From positions 1 to 50,909 of the forward strand of contig CASIBX010000003.1 in assembly GCA_949373075.1 (NCBI GenBank): a DNA stretch of 50,909 bases, written 5' to 3'. Position numbers and translations under genes: made by a program. The notes under the pieces are model-generated. The model saw only the letters and a program-made list of their open reading frames with translations, did not search any database and was not told where the DNA came from. This stretch comes from Candidatus Poseidoniaceae archaeon. Lineage in GTDB: Archaea; Thermoplasmatota; Poseidoniia; Poseidoniales; Poseidoniaceae. Every line of letters begins with the position of its first letter. Position 1 is the first letter of the stretch. Below, in pieces: positions 17,435 to 26,290 of the stretch.

Positions 17435-18088
17435 TTAGAGATTGGTCAGGATTAGTGATTGTGACACGTCTAAATCCTGAACACCTTCACCAAATGCGGC
17501 TCTTTCTTCAAGGGTCATGTCGCCGCATTCTAATGAATATTCAATTACAGATTGTACGGCTTCTGGATGGAATTGAACAGTTTTGATAGGTCTTGTAGGA
17601 TGTTTACAAACTGCAATTTCACAGTGTGCTGCAGAACCGATAACTTCCATCTCACCTGAGTCAACAACATGGTCTTGGTGAGTGAATAATTGCTTTGTTA
17701 CAGTCCCATCGTTGTAAGTAACCTCCGCTATGAAACCTGAATTTTCTTGTGCTCTGATAACCTCTCCTCCAAGCGCTTTACAGATTATTTGGTGTCCGAA
17801 ACAAATGCCGTATAGAGGCACTGTGCATGTGCGAATCAAATCAGCAACATCATCCATCCAAGGCTCCCACTGTGAGGCATTTCTGCGACTTCCAGTAATC
17901 ACAATAACATCCGATTCTTCTGGCTTATCGATTCTTTTTCCGAATTGATAATCTCTGACATCATCGGTATGCGGTGCCCAAAGAAGCACTTCATGTCCGG
18001 GGAAATGTCGAACTATTTCTTCAACACCTTTCTTCCCGAAAGCCTCTCTTTCTGCTAGAAGATCAACAACCAGTAATTTGGCCATCAT
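17435..18088 (-). CDS. Class I glutamine amidotransferase-like protein
   Basis: The 217-residue protein has the GATase1 triad: nucleophile Cys96 in YGICFGHQ, and His174 and Glu176 in QFHPEA. VITGSRRNASQWEPWMDD precedes the nucleophile, as in stand-alone GMP-synthase-like amidotransferases. Such proteins release ammonia from glutamine for a partner, or hydrolyse gamma-glutamyl compounds. No synthase partner is encoded next to it. It is the last gene of a three-gene operon whose members overlap by 4 bp (ATGA). The start at 18088 (MMAK) overlaps the previous stop, and a GGGAGGAGGA Shine-Dalgarno at 18089-18098 precedes it; the ATG at 18085 is equally possible. It may belong to the GMP synthase-like or gamma-glutamyl hydrolase-like group; the substrate cannot be named. 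Confidence 0.85.
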   Translation of the reverse strand: MMAKLLVVDLLAEREAFGKKGVEEIVRHFPGHEVLLWAPHTDDVRDYQFGKRIDKPEESDVIVITGSRRNASQWEPWMDDVADLIRTCTVPLYGICFGHQIICKALGGEVIRAQENSGFIAEVTYNDGTVTKQLFTHQDHVVDSGEMEVIGSAAHCEIAVCKHPTRPIKTVQFHPEAVQSVIEYSLECGDMTLEERAAFGEGVQDLDVSQSLILTNL

Positions 18089-18747
18089 TCCTCCTCCCTT
18101 AAACCATTGATGTCGTATTCAAATGACGCCAATGTGATGATGAAAGATAAGGCGAGTAGGTATTCGAATGGGGATGCCCAATCAATCCAAGGCTGCATTT
18201 TCGCCATGTCCCAGTTATGGTTATCGATAAATTCTGGATTCGCTTGTAATCCCAAATTGATTGCATAAGACAATCCGAAAAATGCAATTATGCTAGTTGG
18301 AATAGATATTCTTCTAATTATTTTTCCAGTCTTATTCGAATCCTTAATCGCAAGATGAGTGGATATCCCCCAAGCAATTCCAAATTGAAACACGTTCAAT
18401 GCTGTAAATACGTGAATTTCAATGTGGTTGTACATGTCAGCGAATGCCATTATTGTGAGATTGACTCCAACCAAAACTCCGCAAATTAATGAAATGTACA
18501 TCCAATACCATCTAGAGTTGTCTTTGTTGTTCTTGAAAAGTACCCAAGAGAGGTATGTTAGAATTATACCTGAAATTGCGAAACCAGCCGTAAAAATAAC
18601 TCTCTCTACCCCTGGATAATCTGCTTCTGATATGAAGAATGGAAAATCCCTAAAATTCCCAGATAATAGGTGGGCGATTGATGAAGCAACAATAGTAAAT
18701 GCTGGAATTGACCACCCTAACCTTGCAGCCAACTTGTCCTCAATCAT
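18085..18747 (-). CDS. Frag1/DRAM/Sfk1-like membrane protein
   Basis: A 220-residue integral membrane protein with about six hydrophobic helices. An early FPFFISEADYPGVERVIF loop and a late PFEYLLALSFIITLASFEYD segment resemble the Frag1/DRAM/Sfk1 family, whose eukaryotic members act in GPI-anchor remodelling or autophagy and whose prokaryotic members are uncharacterised. No catalytic residues are obvious. The ATG at 18747 overlaps the stop of the upstream reductase by 4 bp and is preceded by TGGAGG at 18755-18760, a clear Shine-Dalgarno with 7-nt spacing. Its stop overlaps the start of the amidotransferase. The family assignment rests on pattern resemblance by eye and could be wrong; the membrane nature is clear. 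Confidence 0.68.
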   Translation of the reverse strand: MIEDKLAARLGWSIPAFTIVASSIAHLLSGNFRDFPFFISEADYPGVERVIFTAGFAISGIILTYLSWVLFKNNKDNSRWYWMYISLICGVLVGVNLTIMAFADMYNHIEIHVFTALNVFQFGIAWGISTHLAIKDSNKTGKIIRRISIPTSIIAFFGLSYAINLGLQANPEFIDNHNWDMAKMQPWIDWASPFEYLLALSFIITLASFEYDINGLREEE

Positions 18748-19709
18748 TTGTAAGCCTCCACTGTATCATGGATGCAATCATCATATGATTTCCAAGTGAT
18801 TCCTAATTCGTTTTCCACCTTTTTGCTAGAGTATTTGGAATCACCTTTCGAGAATGATTTAGCGGCTGAGCGGGTGAGCAGTCTCTTTCCGCTAAATAGC
18901 CCCATGAACCAATCTTGGAAAACCACTACAGGTAGTAGCCACAATGGTATTCCAAAGCGTGGAAATTTCATTTTTGGATACAACTTCTTTGCTCTTTTGA
19001 GTAAGTCATAAATTGTTCCATTTTGGTATGGTGCCAGAACATACCGGCCATGTGCCTCATCGACTTCGTATGCTAAGCGATGTGCTGTTGCTACATCTTC
19101 TACGTGGACAAAAGCCAGAGGTATTTTTGGAACCACTGGATATTTTCCTTTCATTGCATCTCCGATAATGTCGGTTGAAGGTGTAGGACGAGAGAACGAG
19201 CCACCTAGAACTCCACTGGGGTTGATAACTCGTAAATCGATATCCAATTCTTTTGCTAACTCCCAAGCTCTACGCTCAGACTCTGTTTTTGCCCTTGTGT
19301 AAGGCATAGAGAAATTATCATTCCAATTTGATTCATCCTTTACAACTTTTTTTGGAGTTGAACCGATTGCTGCTACAGAAGATGTGTAGACCACTCTTTT
19401 GATTCCACACGCAGCAGCAGCTCTCAGTACATTCTCAGTACCTTTGTTTGCAGTATCTAGGATTAGTTGTCCATCGCCGCTAGTCGCATATACTGTGGCA
19501 AGGTGAAACAGTCCAGTTGCGCCTTCCAAAACTCTTGGCCAGTCTTCTTGATTTAGAACATCAGCCTCTACGAATTCCATCTCGATATTTGGAGCCTTGT
19601 CCATACTGCGAACAGTACCTCTGACGGTGTAACCATGTTCGACTAATTGTCTAGACAAATTATTGCCGATATGGCCGTTAGCCCCAGTTACGACTACGAC
19701 CCCATCCAT
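18744..19709 (-). CDS. Extended short-chain dehydrogenase (dihydroflavonol-4-reductase-like)
   Basis: The 321-residue protein begins MDGVVVVTGANGHIGNN, a Rossmann TGxxGxxG motif binding NAD(P). VYTSSVAAIG at about residue 108 and YTRAK (YxxxK catalytic pair) near 136-140 complete the SDR active site. SGVLGG and the substrate-side FVHVEDVATAHRLA block are typical of extended SDRs of the dihydroflavonol-4-reductase/3-beta-HSD group. These reduce or oxidise hydroxyl or keto groups on sugars, sterols or polyketides; the substrate here is unknown. It is the first gene of the operon with the DRAM-like protein and the glutamine amidotransferase. It faces away from cysS, with about 70 bp between the start codons. 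Confidence 0.88.
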   Translation of the reverse strand: MDGVVVVTGANGHIGNNLSRQLVEHGYTVRGTVRSMDKAPNIEMEFVEADVLNQEDWPRVLEGATGLFHLATVYATSGDGQLILDTANKGTENVLRAAAACGIKRVVYTSSVAAIGSTPKKVVKDESNWNDNFSMPYTRAKTESERRAWELAKELDIDLRVINPSGVLGGSFSRPTPSTDIIGDAMKGKYPVVPKIPLAFVHVEDVATAHRLAYEVDEAHGRYVLAPYQNGTIYDLLKRAKKLYPKMKFPRFGIPLWLLPVVVFQDWFMGLFSGKRLLTRSAAKSFSKGDSKYSSKKVENELGITWKSYDDCIHDTVEAYK

Positions 19710-19748
19710 GTCAGGGCATTGGCCTCACCACTTTGAATCATGCCATTG

Positions 19749-19757
19749 TTTGAATAA
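19749..19757 (+). promoter_or_regulatory. TATA-box candidate for cysS
   Basis: TTTGAATAA is centred 28 nt before the ATG at 19781. A nearly identical TTTGAATTA stands at the same distance before the surface-protein start at 32977. This supports the internal ATG over the longer GTG-initiated frame from 19760. Confidence 0.45.
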
Positions 19758-19780
19758 CAGTGATTCTTCCCCTTGGGTTA

Positions 19781-21262
19781 ATGCCTCTGCGTGTACATGA
19801 CACTCGTCGGCGGGAAAAAGTGGATTTTACCACTATGAATCCCGGTGTTGTAAACATGTATGTTTGCGGGGTCACAGTGTATGATTTATGCCACCTTGGA
19901 CACGCTAGATGTTATCTCGCATTCGATTTAATTCATCGTTGGCTAGAGAAATCTGGATATGATGTAAACTATGTTCAAAACTTTACAGATATAGATGACA
20001 AAATTATCATTCGAGCCAATGAAACTGGTGAAGATTGGAGGGAATTAGTTGAAAATAATATTGCCACTTACTACAGAGACATGGATGCTCTGAACATTTT
20101 ACGTGCAGATAAATATCCACGTTGCACCGAATTTGTTGATGATATGATTTCAATCACTGCCGATTTGATAGAGAAAGGAAACGCATATGCTGCGGATGAT
20201 GGAGTATATTTCAGCGTTGAAAGTGCACCAGAGAAATACGGATTGTTAACTGGACAAAACATTGACGCAGTTCGCTCTGGCGCAGGCGGTAGAGTTGATG
20301 GCACAGGTTCAGGAAAGCGAGACCACAAGGACTTCGCTCTTTGGAAAGCGGCTAAACCAGGTGAACCGACTTGGGAATCTCCATGGGGTCCTGGAAGACC
20401 AGGTTGGCATATCGAATGTACTGCCATGTCTATGGATTCATTTGGAGAACAATTCGACATCCATGGCGGAGGGCATGACCTATTGTTCCCCCATCATGAA
20501 GCTGAAATATTCCAAGGTGAATGTCATACAGGATGTTCCCCAGTCGTTCATCATTGGTTACATAATGGATTTGTCAATATCGACGGAGAGAAGATGAGTA
20601 AATCTCTTGGTAACTTCTGGACTATTTCTGATATTTTAGAAAAAGTAGATCCATATGTGCTAAGATTATCTCTGATAAATGCCCATTACCGTTCTCCAAT
20701 CGATATGAATGAGCAACTACTCAAAGACGCTGAGAAGAATCATACTCGTTTGATGGGAGTATACAAAGCAGCACTAGAGTTGATGGGAATTAATTGTCCG
20801 CCTCTTCCAGAAGGAGATATAACTTCACAAGTACCTCTTGTCAAGAGTTTGGGACTTCTAGAAAAGATGGCACAAGGATTTGCTATTGCTATGGATGATG
20901 ACTTCAATTCCCGTGAAGCATGTGCTAAAGTATTGGGTGCATTAAGAGAAATGAGCAGAATGCTAGGCATTCTTGAGGGTGATGACTTAGGCGCCTATGC
21001 TCAACACTGTGTAGAGTGGCTAGAAGATACAGCCGGTTCTGTTCTTGGAGTTCTTCCAACCCGTGAACAAACTTTGGTTGAGCCTGAAGAAGACCCTCGG
21101 CGTGCCGAAATTGCTCAGCAGGTTGAGGAATTGATCTCACGGCGAAGTAGTGCAAGGACAGCAAAAGATTGGCCTGCTGCAGATGCTATACGCGAAGAGT
21201 TAACCGCTCTTGGAGTGGTTGTTACAGACACTACTGAAGGACCAATATGGGATCTACTCTGA
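19781..21262 (+). CDS. cysS: Cysteinyl-tRNA synthetase
   Basis: A 493-residue class I synthetase that charges tRNA-Cys. The zinc-binding and cysteine-recognition motif is CGVTVYD, the HIGH-type signature is HLGHAR at residues 38-43, GWHIECTAMS contributes to the zinc site, and KMSKS is at residues 271-275. Length and motif order are normal for the family. The ATG at 19781 was preferred to the longer GTG frame because of the TATA-like box 28 nt upstream and the family-typical MPLRVHDT start. The 3' end overlaps the convergent lamin-tail/amidohydrolase gene by 9 bp. Having CysRS means this organism need not use the SepRS/SepCysS route. Confidence 0.97.
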   Translation: MPLRVHDTRRREKVDFTTMNPGVVNMYVCGVTVYDLCHLGHARCYLAFDLIHRWLEKSGYDVNYVQNFTDIDDKIIIRANETGEDWRELVENNIATYYRDMDALNILRADKYPRCTEFVDDMISITADLIEKGNAYAADDGVYFSVESAPEKYGLLTGQNIDAVRSGAGGRVDGTGSGKRDHKDFALWKAAKPGEPTWESPWGPGRPGWHIECTAMSMDSFGEQFDIHGGGHDLLFPHHEAEIFQGECHTGCSPVVHHWLHNGFVNIDGEKMSKSLGNFWTISDILEKVDPYVLRLSLINAHYRSPIDMNEQLLKDAEKNHTRLMGVYKAALELMGINCPPLPEGDITSQVPLVKSLGLLEKMAQGFAIAMDDDFNSREACAKVLGALREMSRMLGILEGDDLGAYAQHCVEWLEDTAGSVLGVLPTREQTLVEPEEDPRRAEIAQQVEELISRRSSARTAKDWPAADAIREELTALGVVVTDTTEGPIWDLL

Positions 21263-24200
21263 ATCCTTAGGTGGTTCCATTGGTGGTAATTCAGGGACAA
21301 ACGCTTGGTCTTCCTTCTCAATTCCATCGGCCAAAGTTTCTTTTTCTTTAGACATGAAAATTACTGTTATCGCTGCTATCATGATAACGCCCATAACTAC
21401 TGAGAGTAGTACGATTGGGTCAGATTCATCTGATTTGGATGAATCTGAAACATCTTCATCACAAATTCCTGTGCATATTTCAGAGTCATCGTCCGAATCA
21501 AGATTGTCATCGACTCCATTATTGTCGTCAATAATGTCGTTGTCATCTACATTGTCATCTCCTGCGTAAGTACAACTGCCATCATCTTGATCTGCTTGAA
21601 CATTGTAATTCAAGGCAGTAGCATCCATACATCCTGGTCTCGGTTCAGGTTCAGCATTTGAGTTGTTAATGTAGTCTGAATCTGTAATGTAAGGTCGGTT
21701 TCCATTCGCATCGTAATCGATGTCATAGTAGTCGTAGAGTTCGGACATGTCGATGTGGAAATTGGCGTGAGATGAGCGATTTATTACATCGAAGTATCTC
21801 TCATCTTCCATTGTGAAAATTGGGTCTAAAGTAATGCTTTTCAAGTGATTTACATTGTCTCTGTAGTCTCCATCAAATGTAGTTGCTAGCCAATCTTCAA
21901 GCTCAGAATCTGACATATCTGACACTTCATTCCAGTTTGCTTTGATGTCATCAAATTGATTTAGCATAGCCATAGATAATCCTGATTCGATATTCTCCCA
22001 TGTTTGCATTCCCTCAACTTCTGAAGTTGAGGTGACATCTACTGCCTTGCTAAATTCGCTACCATTGATGTATTCCCAATCGTCACCTTTCATTGCAGTC
22101 ATCAAGTCGATATCACCGAATACCGCTTTTCCTTGAACGACGGTTAATCTTACATCTGGGTCAATGGCATCGATTAGGTTGCGATATGGGTTGTCATGGA
22201 AGGTATCAATGACAACTAGATCTGCAAACATCCCGGCGCCAATTTGTCCGACGAACCCTTGCCAATTTGCAATTTCAGCAGCGTTGCTAGTAGTCATTTC
22301 AACTAATTCATAATCACTAAAATGGCCATCTAAGGATTCTCGGTTCCACATGTCTGCGACCTTCAATTCATGAAGATTATTCTTTGAACCACTTGGGCCC
22401 CAATCTGGAGCGAGTGAGATTGTGACTCCTGCATTATCTGCAGCTACCACATCTGTAGTATCTCCGTACAGAAGTAGGTTTGAAACTGGTGACCATACAA
22501 GGCCTGCATCGACTTGAGCCATCTTATCGAATTGACTTCGATCAAGTGCAGTTCCATGAATTACAACAGTTTCATCCATGATTAATCCCTTATTGTATAG
22601 GACATCAAACTCAGATTTACTACTCGAATCGACACCTTCAGAAAGATGAACAAACCATGCGTTTAGGGTGCCTGCATTGCTCTTGTCAATTAGATGCTGT
22701 CCACTGTAGTCCGAATCGGCAGCGCCACAAACGGCACATGTGTACATTCCGTCCTGTCCGAAGTTATACAACTCGACATTTCTAGAAAGCATACTATCCC
22801 AAGAGTCAGTACCACTACTCGGTGATCCTTGAACTGCAGTAACTCCTCCTGCTACTGCTTGAACTTCAGCATACTTCATCTGTTCAGAAGCCATATCCCA
22901 GCGATTGAAAGATTGAATATTTGTCTTCATCCAAGTAATACTTGGACCATAGTCATAATTGTCGCCCCATTGGTATCTGTTTGTGTAGCCGCCTTCTTCA
23001 GATTGCTGAGAATCAGATAGGTGTACATTGAAGTCCCATAGTGGGATGTGATTGTAGTGCATATGATTGTGCAAATCGATTAGTCCAGGATAGATTGTCG
23101 CTTCTGTATCATGGACTGTTATGTCATCAGTATTGATTGGAGGGATTTGTCCATCTGCCCATACTGCAACAATCATTCCATCGGTAATCATAATGTTACC
23201 ATTTTCAATAACGTTGTTTTCTCCAGTCATTGGAACAACCCTGCCCTGAAGTATGTAGGATGATTCAGAATTGTCTCCTTGGCGGAAGCAAGTACCTTGT
23301 CTATCAGCAGGGTTTGCATCACTCTTGCCTAAGGTACCATCTTCGTTGAGAATATATGCTTCATCATAAAACGAATCTTCTGCTGGATATTTTATCATGC
23401 TCTGCACATTACCGTTAGTGTCCTTTAGTACAGCAAAGTCATCTTCAAAGTAATCAAAAATAATCTGTGTCTTGGACCTGTAAAATGTGATTGACTCACC
23501 AGCAGATATCGAAGTATTCCATCCGATTGAACACGGTGCACTTCCACCTGCTAAGTTATCATCCAAAGTCCAGTCTGAAATATCAACATCAGAAGTACCA
23601 TCATTTGATAATTGGATATATTGTTCGCTATTCTGCCAGACATCACCGTCTCCATCTAAGTCTATGCCTCCGAAATCTTCTCCGGATGATGACACAAGAA
23701 TCTCTGATATTTTCACACCAAGGTAATTGTCTTCACTGACTGACCATTCACCAACACTTGCTGAATTGCCACCGCCAGTATTGCCACCGCCAGTGTTACC
23801 ACCGCCAGTATTGCCACCGCCAGTATTGTCGGTTTCTCCTACAGTGCAGGTCCCTTGAGTGGCAGATGGGTTAGGGTCTGCTTTTTCCAACAATCCGTTT
23901 GCCCCTGCCATGTACACTTTATCCCATTCGGAATCATTTCCTGGGTAATTGAAAACACTTTGAATAGCATCACTTGAGTCTTTTAGTACTGCGGAATCTC
24001 CATCGAAGTAATCAAGTTCAATCTCTGTATCTGCACGATAAAACGTAATTGATTCACCAGCCAAAATTATCAACTCTCCGATAAGACATGATGCACTTCC
24101 GCCGTTTGTTGTATCATCTAAGGTCCAATTTGAAAGATCTACGTCAACACTTCCATCATTGGTCAGTAGGATGTATTGGTCACTCTCTATACTGATGTCT

Positions 24201-24379
24201 CCATCACCATTCCAATCAATTCCACCGTAAGCCTCACCATTTGGAGACACAAGAATTTCTGAAATCATAACTCCTTTGTAATCATCAGTATTGTTACTCC
24301 AACTACCAGTTTCTGCACTTGCTAGTCCAGCAGGTATGGTCGCAACAATCATGATTAGGACAACAAAAATCCGGCGCAT
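21254..24379 (-). CDS. Membrane-anchored lamin-tail/amidohydrolase fusion protein
   Basis: A protein of about 1041 residues started at MRRIFVVLIMIVATIPAGLA (signal peptide). Two lamin-tail domains (about 20-180 and 215-360) share GVMISEILVS or GVKISEILVS, GGIDxxGDGD, LSNWTLDD or ISDWTLDD and ESITFYR. They are joined by a Gly-Asn linker of four GNTGG-type repeats. An amidohydrolase domain follows (about 375-800) with IYPGLIDLHNHMHY (HxH metal site), VIHGTAL (metal His) and a late FADLVVIDT strand. Then come a GCMDATALNYN...DDGSCTY motif, an acidic spacer and a transmembrane helix with a short cytosolic tail. Amidohydrolases hydrolyse amide, ester or related bonds with one or two metals; the substrate is unknown. 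The design suggests an ecto-enzyme tethered to the cell. It faces an S15 peptidase lipoprotein across a 108-bp promoter region. Confidence 0.9.
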   Translation of the reverse strand: MRRIFVVLIMIVATIPAGLASAETGSWSNNTDDYKGVMISEILVSPNGEAYGGIDWNGDGDISIESDQYILLTNDGSVDVDLSNWTLDDTTNGGSASCLIGELIILAGESITFYRADTEIELDYFDGDSAVLKDSSDAIQSVFNYPGNDSEWDKVYMAGANGLLEKADPNPSATQGTCTVGETDNTGGGNTGGGNTGGGNTGGGNSASVGEWSVSEDNYLGVKISEILVSSSGEDFGGIDLDGDGDVWQNSEQYIQLSNDGTSDVDISDWTLDDNLAGGSAPCSIGWNTSISAGESITFYRSKTQIIFDYFEDDFAVLKDTNGNVQSMIKYPAEDSFYDEAYILNEDGTLGKSDANPADRQGTCFRQGDNSESSYILQGRVVPMTGENNVIENGNIMITDGMIVAVWADGQIPPINTDDITVHDTEATIYPGLIDLHNHMHYNHIPLWDFNVHLSDSQQSEEGGYTNRYQWGDNYDYGPSITWMKTNIQSFNRWDMASEQMKYAEVQAVAGGVTAVQGSPSSGTDSWDSMLSRNVELYNFGQDGMYTCAVCGAADSDYSGQHLIDKSNAGTLNAWFVHLSEGVDSSSKSEFDVLYNKGLIMDETVVIHGTALDRSQFDKMAQVDAGLVWSPVSNLLLYGDTTDVVAADNAGVTISLAPDWGPSGSKNNLHELKVADMWNRESLDGHFSDYELVEMTTSNAAEIANWQGFVGQIGAGMFADLVVIDTFHDNPYRNLIDAIDPDVRLTVVQGKAVFGDIDLMTAMKGDDWEYINGSEFSKAVDVTSTSEVEGMQTWENIESGLSMAMLNQFDDIKANWNEVSDMSDSELEDWLATTFDGDYRDNVNHLKSITLDPIFTMEDERYFDVINRSSHANFHIDMSELYDYYDIDYDANGNRPYITDSDYINNSNAEPEPRPGCMDATALNYNVQADQDDGSCTYAGDDNVDDNDIIDDNNGVDDNLDSDDDSEICTGICDEDVSDSSKSDESDPIVLLSVVMGVIMIAAITVIFMSKEKETLADGIEKEDQAFVPELPPMEPPKDSE
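23768..23827 (-). repeat. Four 15-bp tandem repeats coding a Gly-Asn linker
   Basis: Four near-perfect copies of a 15-bp unit (plus-strand GCCACCGCCAGTATT) encode NTGGG-type pentapeptides between the two lamin-tail domains. Copies 2 and 3 each carry one substitution. Such in-frame repeats can change number by slippage and alter linker length. Confidence 0.9.
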
Positions 24380-24424
24380 ATTATCTCTCAAAAGGTTACA
24401 GCACAAGAACCCACCCACTGATGT

Positions 24425-24440
24425 TGGTTTTGAAAAACCA
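24425..24440. promoter_or_regulatory. Inverted repeat in the divergent promoter region
   Basis: TGGTTTT-GA-AAAACCA is a perfect 7-bp inverted repeat midway between the divergent starts at 24379 and 24488. It could be an operator shared by the two exported hydrolase genes. No TATA box is obvious on either side, so this is positional inference only. Confidence 0.3.
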
Positions 24441-24487
24441 GTCAGATAACGGATAGCCTCAAATCCAAGTTCAGATGCCCGTAGGGC

Positions 24488-26290
24488 ATGCGTAAGGCAC
24501 TATTGATGCTGGTAATCATGTTACCAGCCATGTTCTCTGGATGTTTTGGAGAAGATGAGATAGTTGCAGCGCCAGTCGAAGAATCAGCATACCCGCAACC
24601 ATGGGAAAGGTCGGACTTGACTTATGTTGATGCTGATGATTTCAGCCGTGTCACAGTTAATGGCAGCCATGGAATCGACGCAGTTCGCAGTGTTTTCGTT
24701 GATGTTCCAACCATTACCGCTGCTGATGGCGGAGCTGGATTAACCGGCGATGCAGTAGTACATCTCGGTCTGTGGCTTCCAGTTATCGAAGGATGCGATT
24801 GGGAGGCTGCTAATCTTTCAGAAGATTGTCTAGTTCCTGTAATTGCTGAAATCGGCCCATATTACAACGACGGAGATGTCGATGCATTGACTCCAGCAGA
24901 TAGGTTGGGTAGATTCCTAATCGAGAATTATGTCCCTCATGGATATGGAGTTGCGCAAGTCAGTGTCTTTGGTACCGGCGACTCTAATCATTGCATGGAT
25001 TTGATGGGAACCGATGAGCAGAGAGGAATCGATGCAGCGGTCTCTTGGCTAGGAAGTCAGGCTTGGTCGAATGGCAAAGTTGGAATCATCGGAAAATCAT
25101 ACGATGGAAGCACTCCTTGGCAAGCAGCAACTTTTGGTAACCCTTACCTTGCAACTATCGTTCCAATGTCTGGATTGATTGGAGTTCACGACTTGATGTG
25201 GAGAAATGGTAGTATGGAAGCACGTGGCATGATTATGCACAACGGTGTTTACGGCTCTTTTGGAGTAGATGGTGATGCTGCTGATGCTGAAAATATCTGT
25301 GAAGGATATATGGAAGGATATGCAATGGGTCCTTTGGCATACTTGAGCGGTGGAATGGTTGACTATGCTGGCAATACATATTGGACAGAAAGATCATTCC
25401 TCGATAGAGTTGTTGAAAATTACAACGGTTCCGTCTACATTATTCAGGGAATGCAAGATTGGAACGTAGACCCTCACATGGCTTTCCCAACTCATCAAAT
25501 TGTGGCAGATGCAGGAATCGAAACCAAGACCTTAGCTGGTCAGTGGGCCCACGATTATCCTGACCGTATATCAGGACACAGTTCACAATCACCAGGAAGA
25601 GGGGCTGAAGCATACCCTTACACCTTGCGATGGGATTGGGCTGATGAGATGCTTTACTGGTTCGATTGGTATCTCAAAGGTGAAGGAGAAGCACCAGTAC
25701 TTGGAGTAGAGATGCAGGATAACCGTGGCGGATGGAGATTTGAGAGCACTTGGCCTTCTGAAGATACAGAATACCTCTCGATAGAAGTTGATACATTAGG
25801 CCCAAGTAGTGGTTCTATGATTCCAGCAGTAACTGGACAGATTACTTTCTCATATGGACCATTTGAGAACGATACTTACATCGCAGGAATGCCAACGATT
25901 CATGTTTCCGCAACTCCACATACCACTAACAGTGGTCACATCTTCATTGAAATGACAGATGATTCAGGTATGCACCTTGGACACGCTGTAATGGATTTAA
26001 GATTCCATGCGGGAGGCCGTGATGGAGTAGAACTGTTACCTGCATTTTCAACTATAGTTGCTGAGATGGAATTCATGCCAATGGATGTATTCTTGAGTGC
26101 AGGTGAATCAATTTACTTCAAGGTTACTCAAACTGGTGAAGATTACGTGCCTAGTCCTGCAGCATCGGGTGATTATTCAATCAATTGGGCTGCATCTACT
26201 TTGACACTACCAATTGTGGAAAGAACATGTGACGACTTATTCCAAGTCTCAATGATCGAGTACGGTGAAGGTCTTGGAAGAACCTGTTAA
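24488..26290 (+). CDS. S15-family (X-Pro dipeptidyl-peptidase/CocE-like) lipoprotein
   Basis: A 600-residue protein with a signal peptide ending in a lipobox (MFSGC), so it is probably lipid-anchored outside the membrane. The alpha/beta-hydrolase domain has nucleophile Ser204 in GKSYDG, a candidate Asp in [13 protein letters not shown] and a candidate His in GQWAHDY. The C-terminal jelly-roll (from about residue 410, [10 protein letters not shown]) is typical of S15/CocE enzymes. Known members cleave X-Pro dipeptides or hydrolyse esters such as cocaine and acyl-amino-acid esters. In a marine heterotroph, peptide scavenging is the likeliest role, an inference. It is divergent from the lamin-tail/amidohydrolase gene, and its stop directly abuts that of the MutS-family gene. 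Confidence 0.9.
   Translation: MRKALLMLVIMLPAMFSGCFGEDEIVAAPVEESAYPQPWERSDLTYVDADDFSRVTVNGSHGIDAVRSVFVDVPTITAADGGAGLTGDAVVHLGLWLPVIEGCDWEAANLSEDCLVPVIAEIGPYYNDGDVDALTPADRLGRFLIENYVPHGYGVAQVSVFGTGDSNHCMDLMGTDEQRGIDAAVSWLGSQAWSNGKVGIIGKSYDGSTPWQAATFGNPYLATIVPMSGLIGVHDLMWRNGSMEARGMIMHNGVYGSFGVDGDAADAENICEGYMEGYAMGPLAYLSGGMVDYAGNTYWTERSFLDRVVENYNGSVYIIQGMQDWNVDPHMAFPTHQIVADAGIETKTLAGQWAHDYPDRISGHSSQSPGRGAEAYPYTLRWDWADEMLYWFDWYLKGEGEAPVLGVEMQDNRGGWRFESTWPSEDTEYLSIEVDTLGPSSGSMIPAVTGQITFSYGPFENDTYIAGMPTIHVSATPHTTNSGHIFIEMTDDSGMHLGHAVMDLRFHAGGRDGVELLPAFSTIVAEMEFMPMDVFLSAGESIYFKVTQTGEDYVPSPAASGDYSINWAASTLTLPIVERTCDDLFQVSMIEYGEGLGRTC

Noticed and set aside
23768-23827. CRISPR-like short repeats
   Set aside because: The units are contiguous without spacers and code in frame for a Gly-Asn linker.
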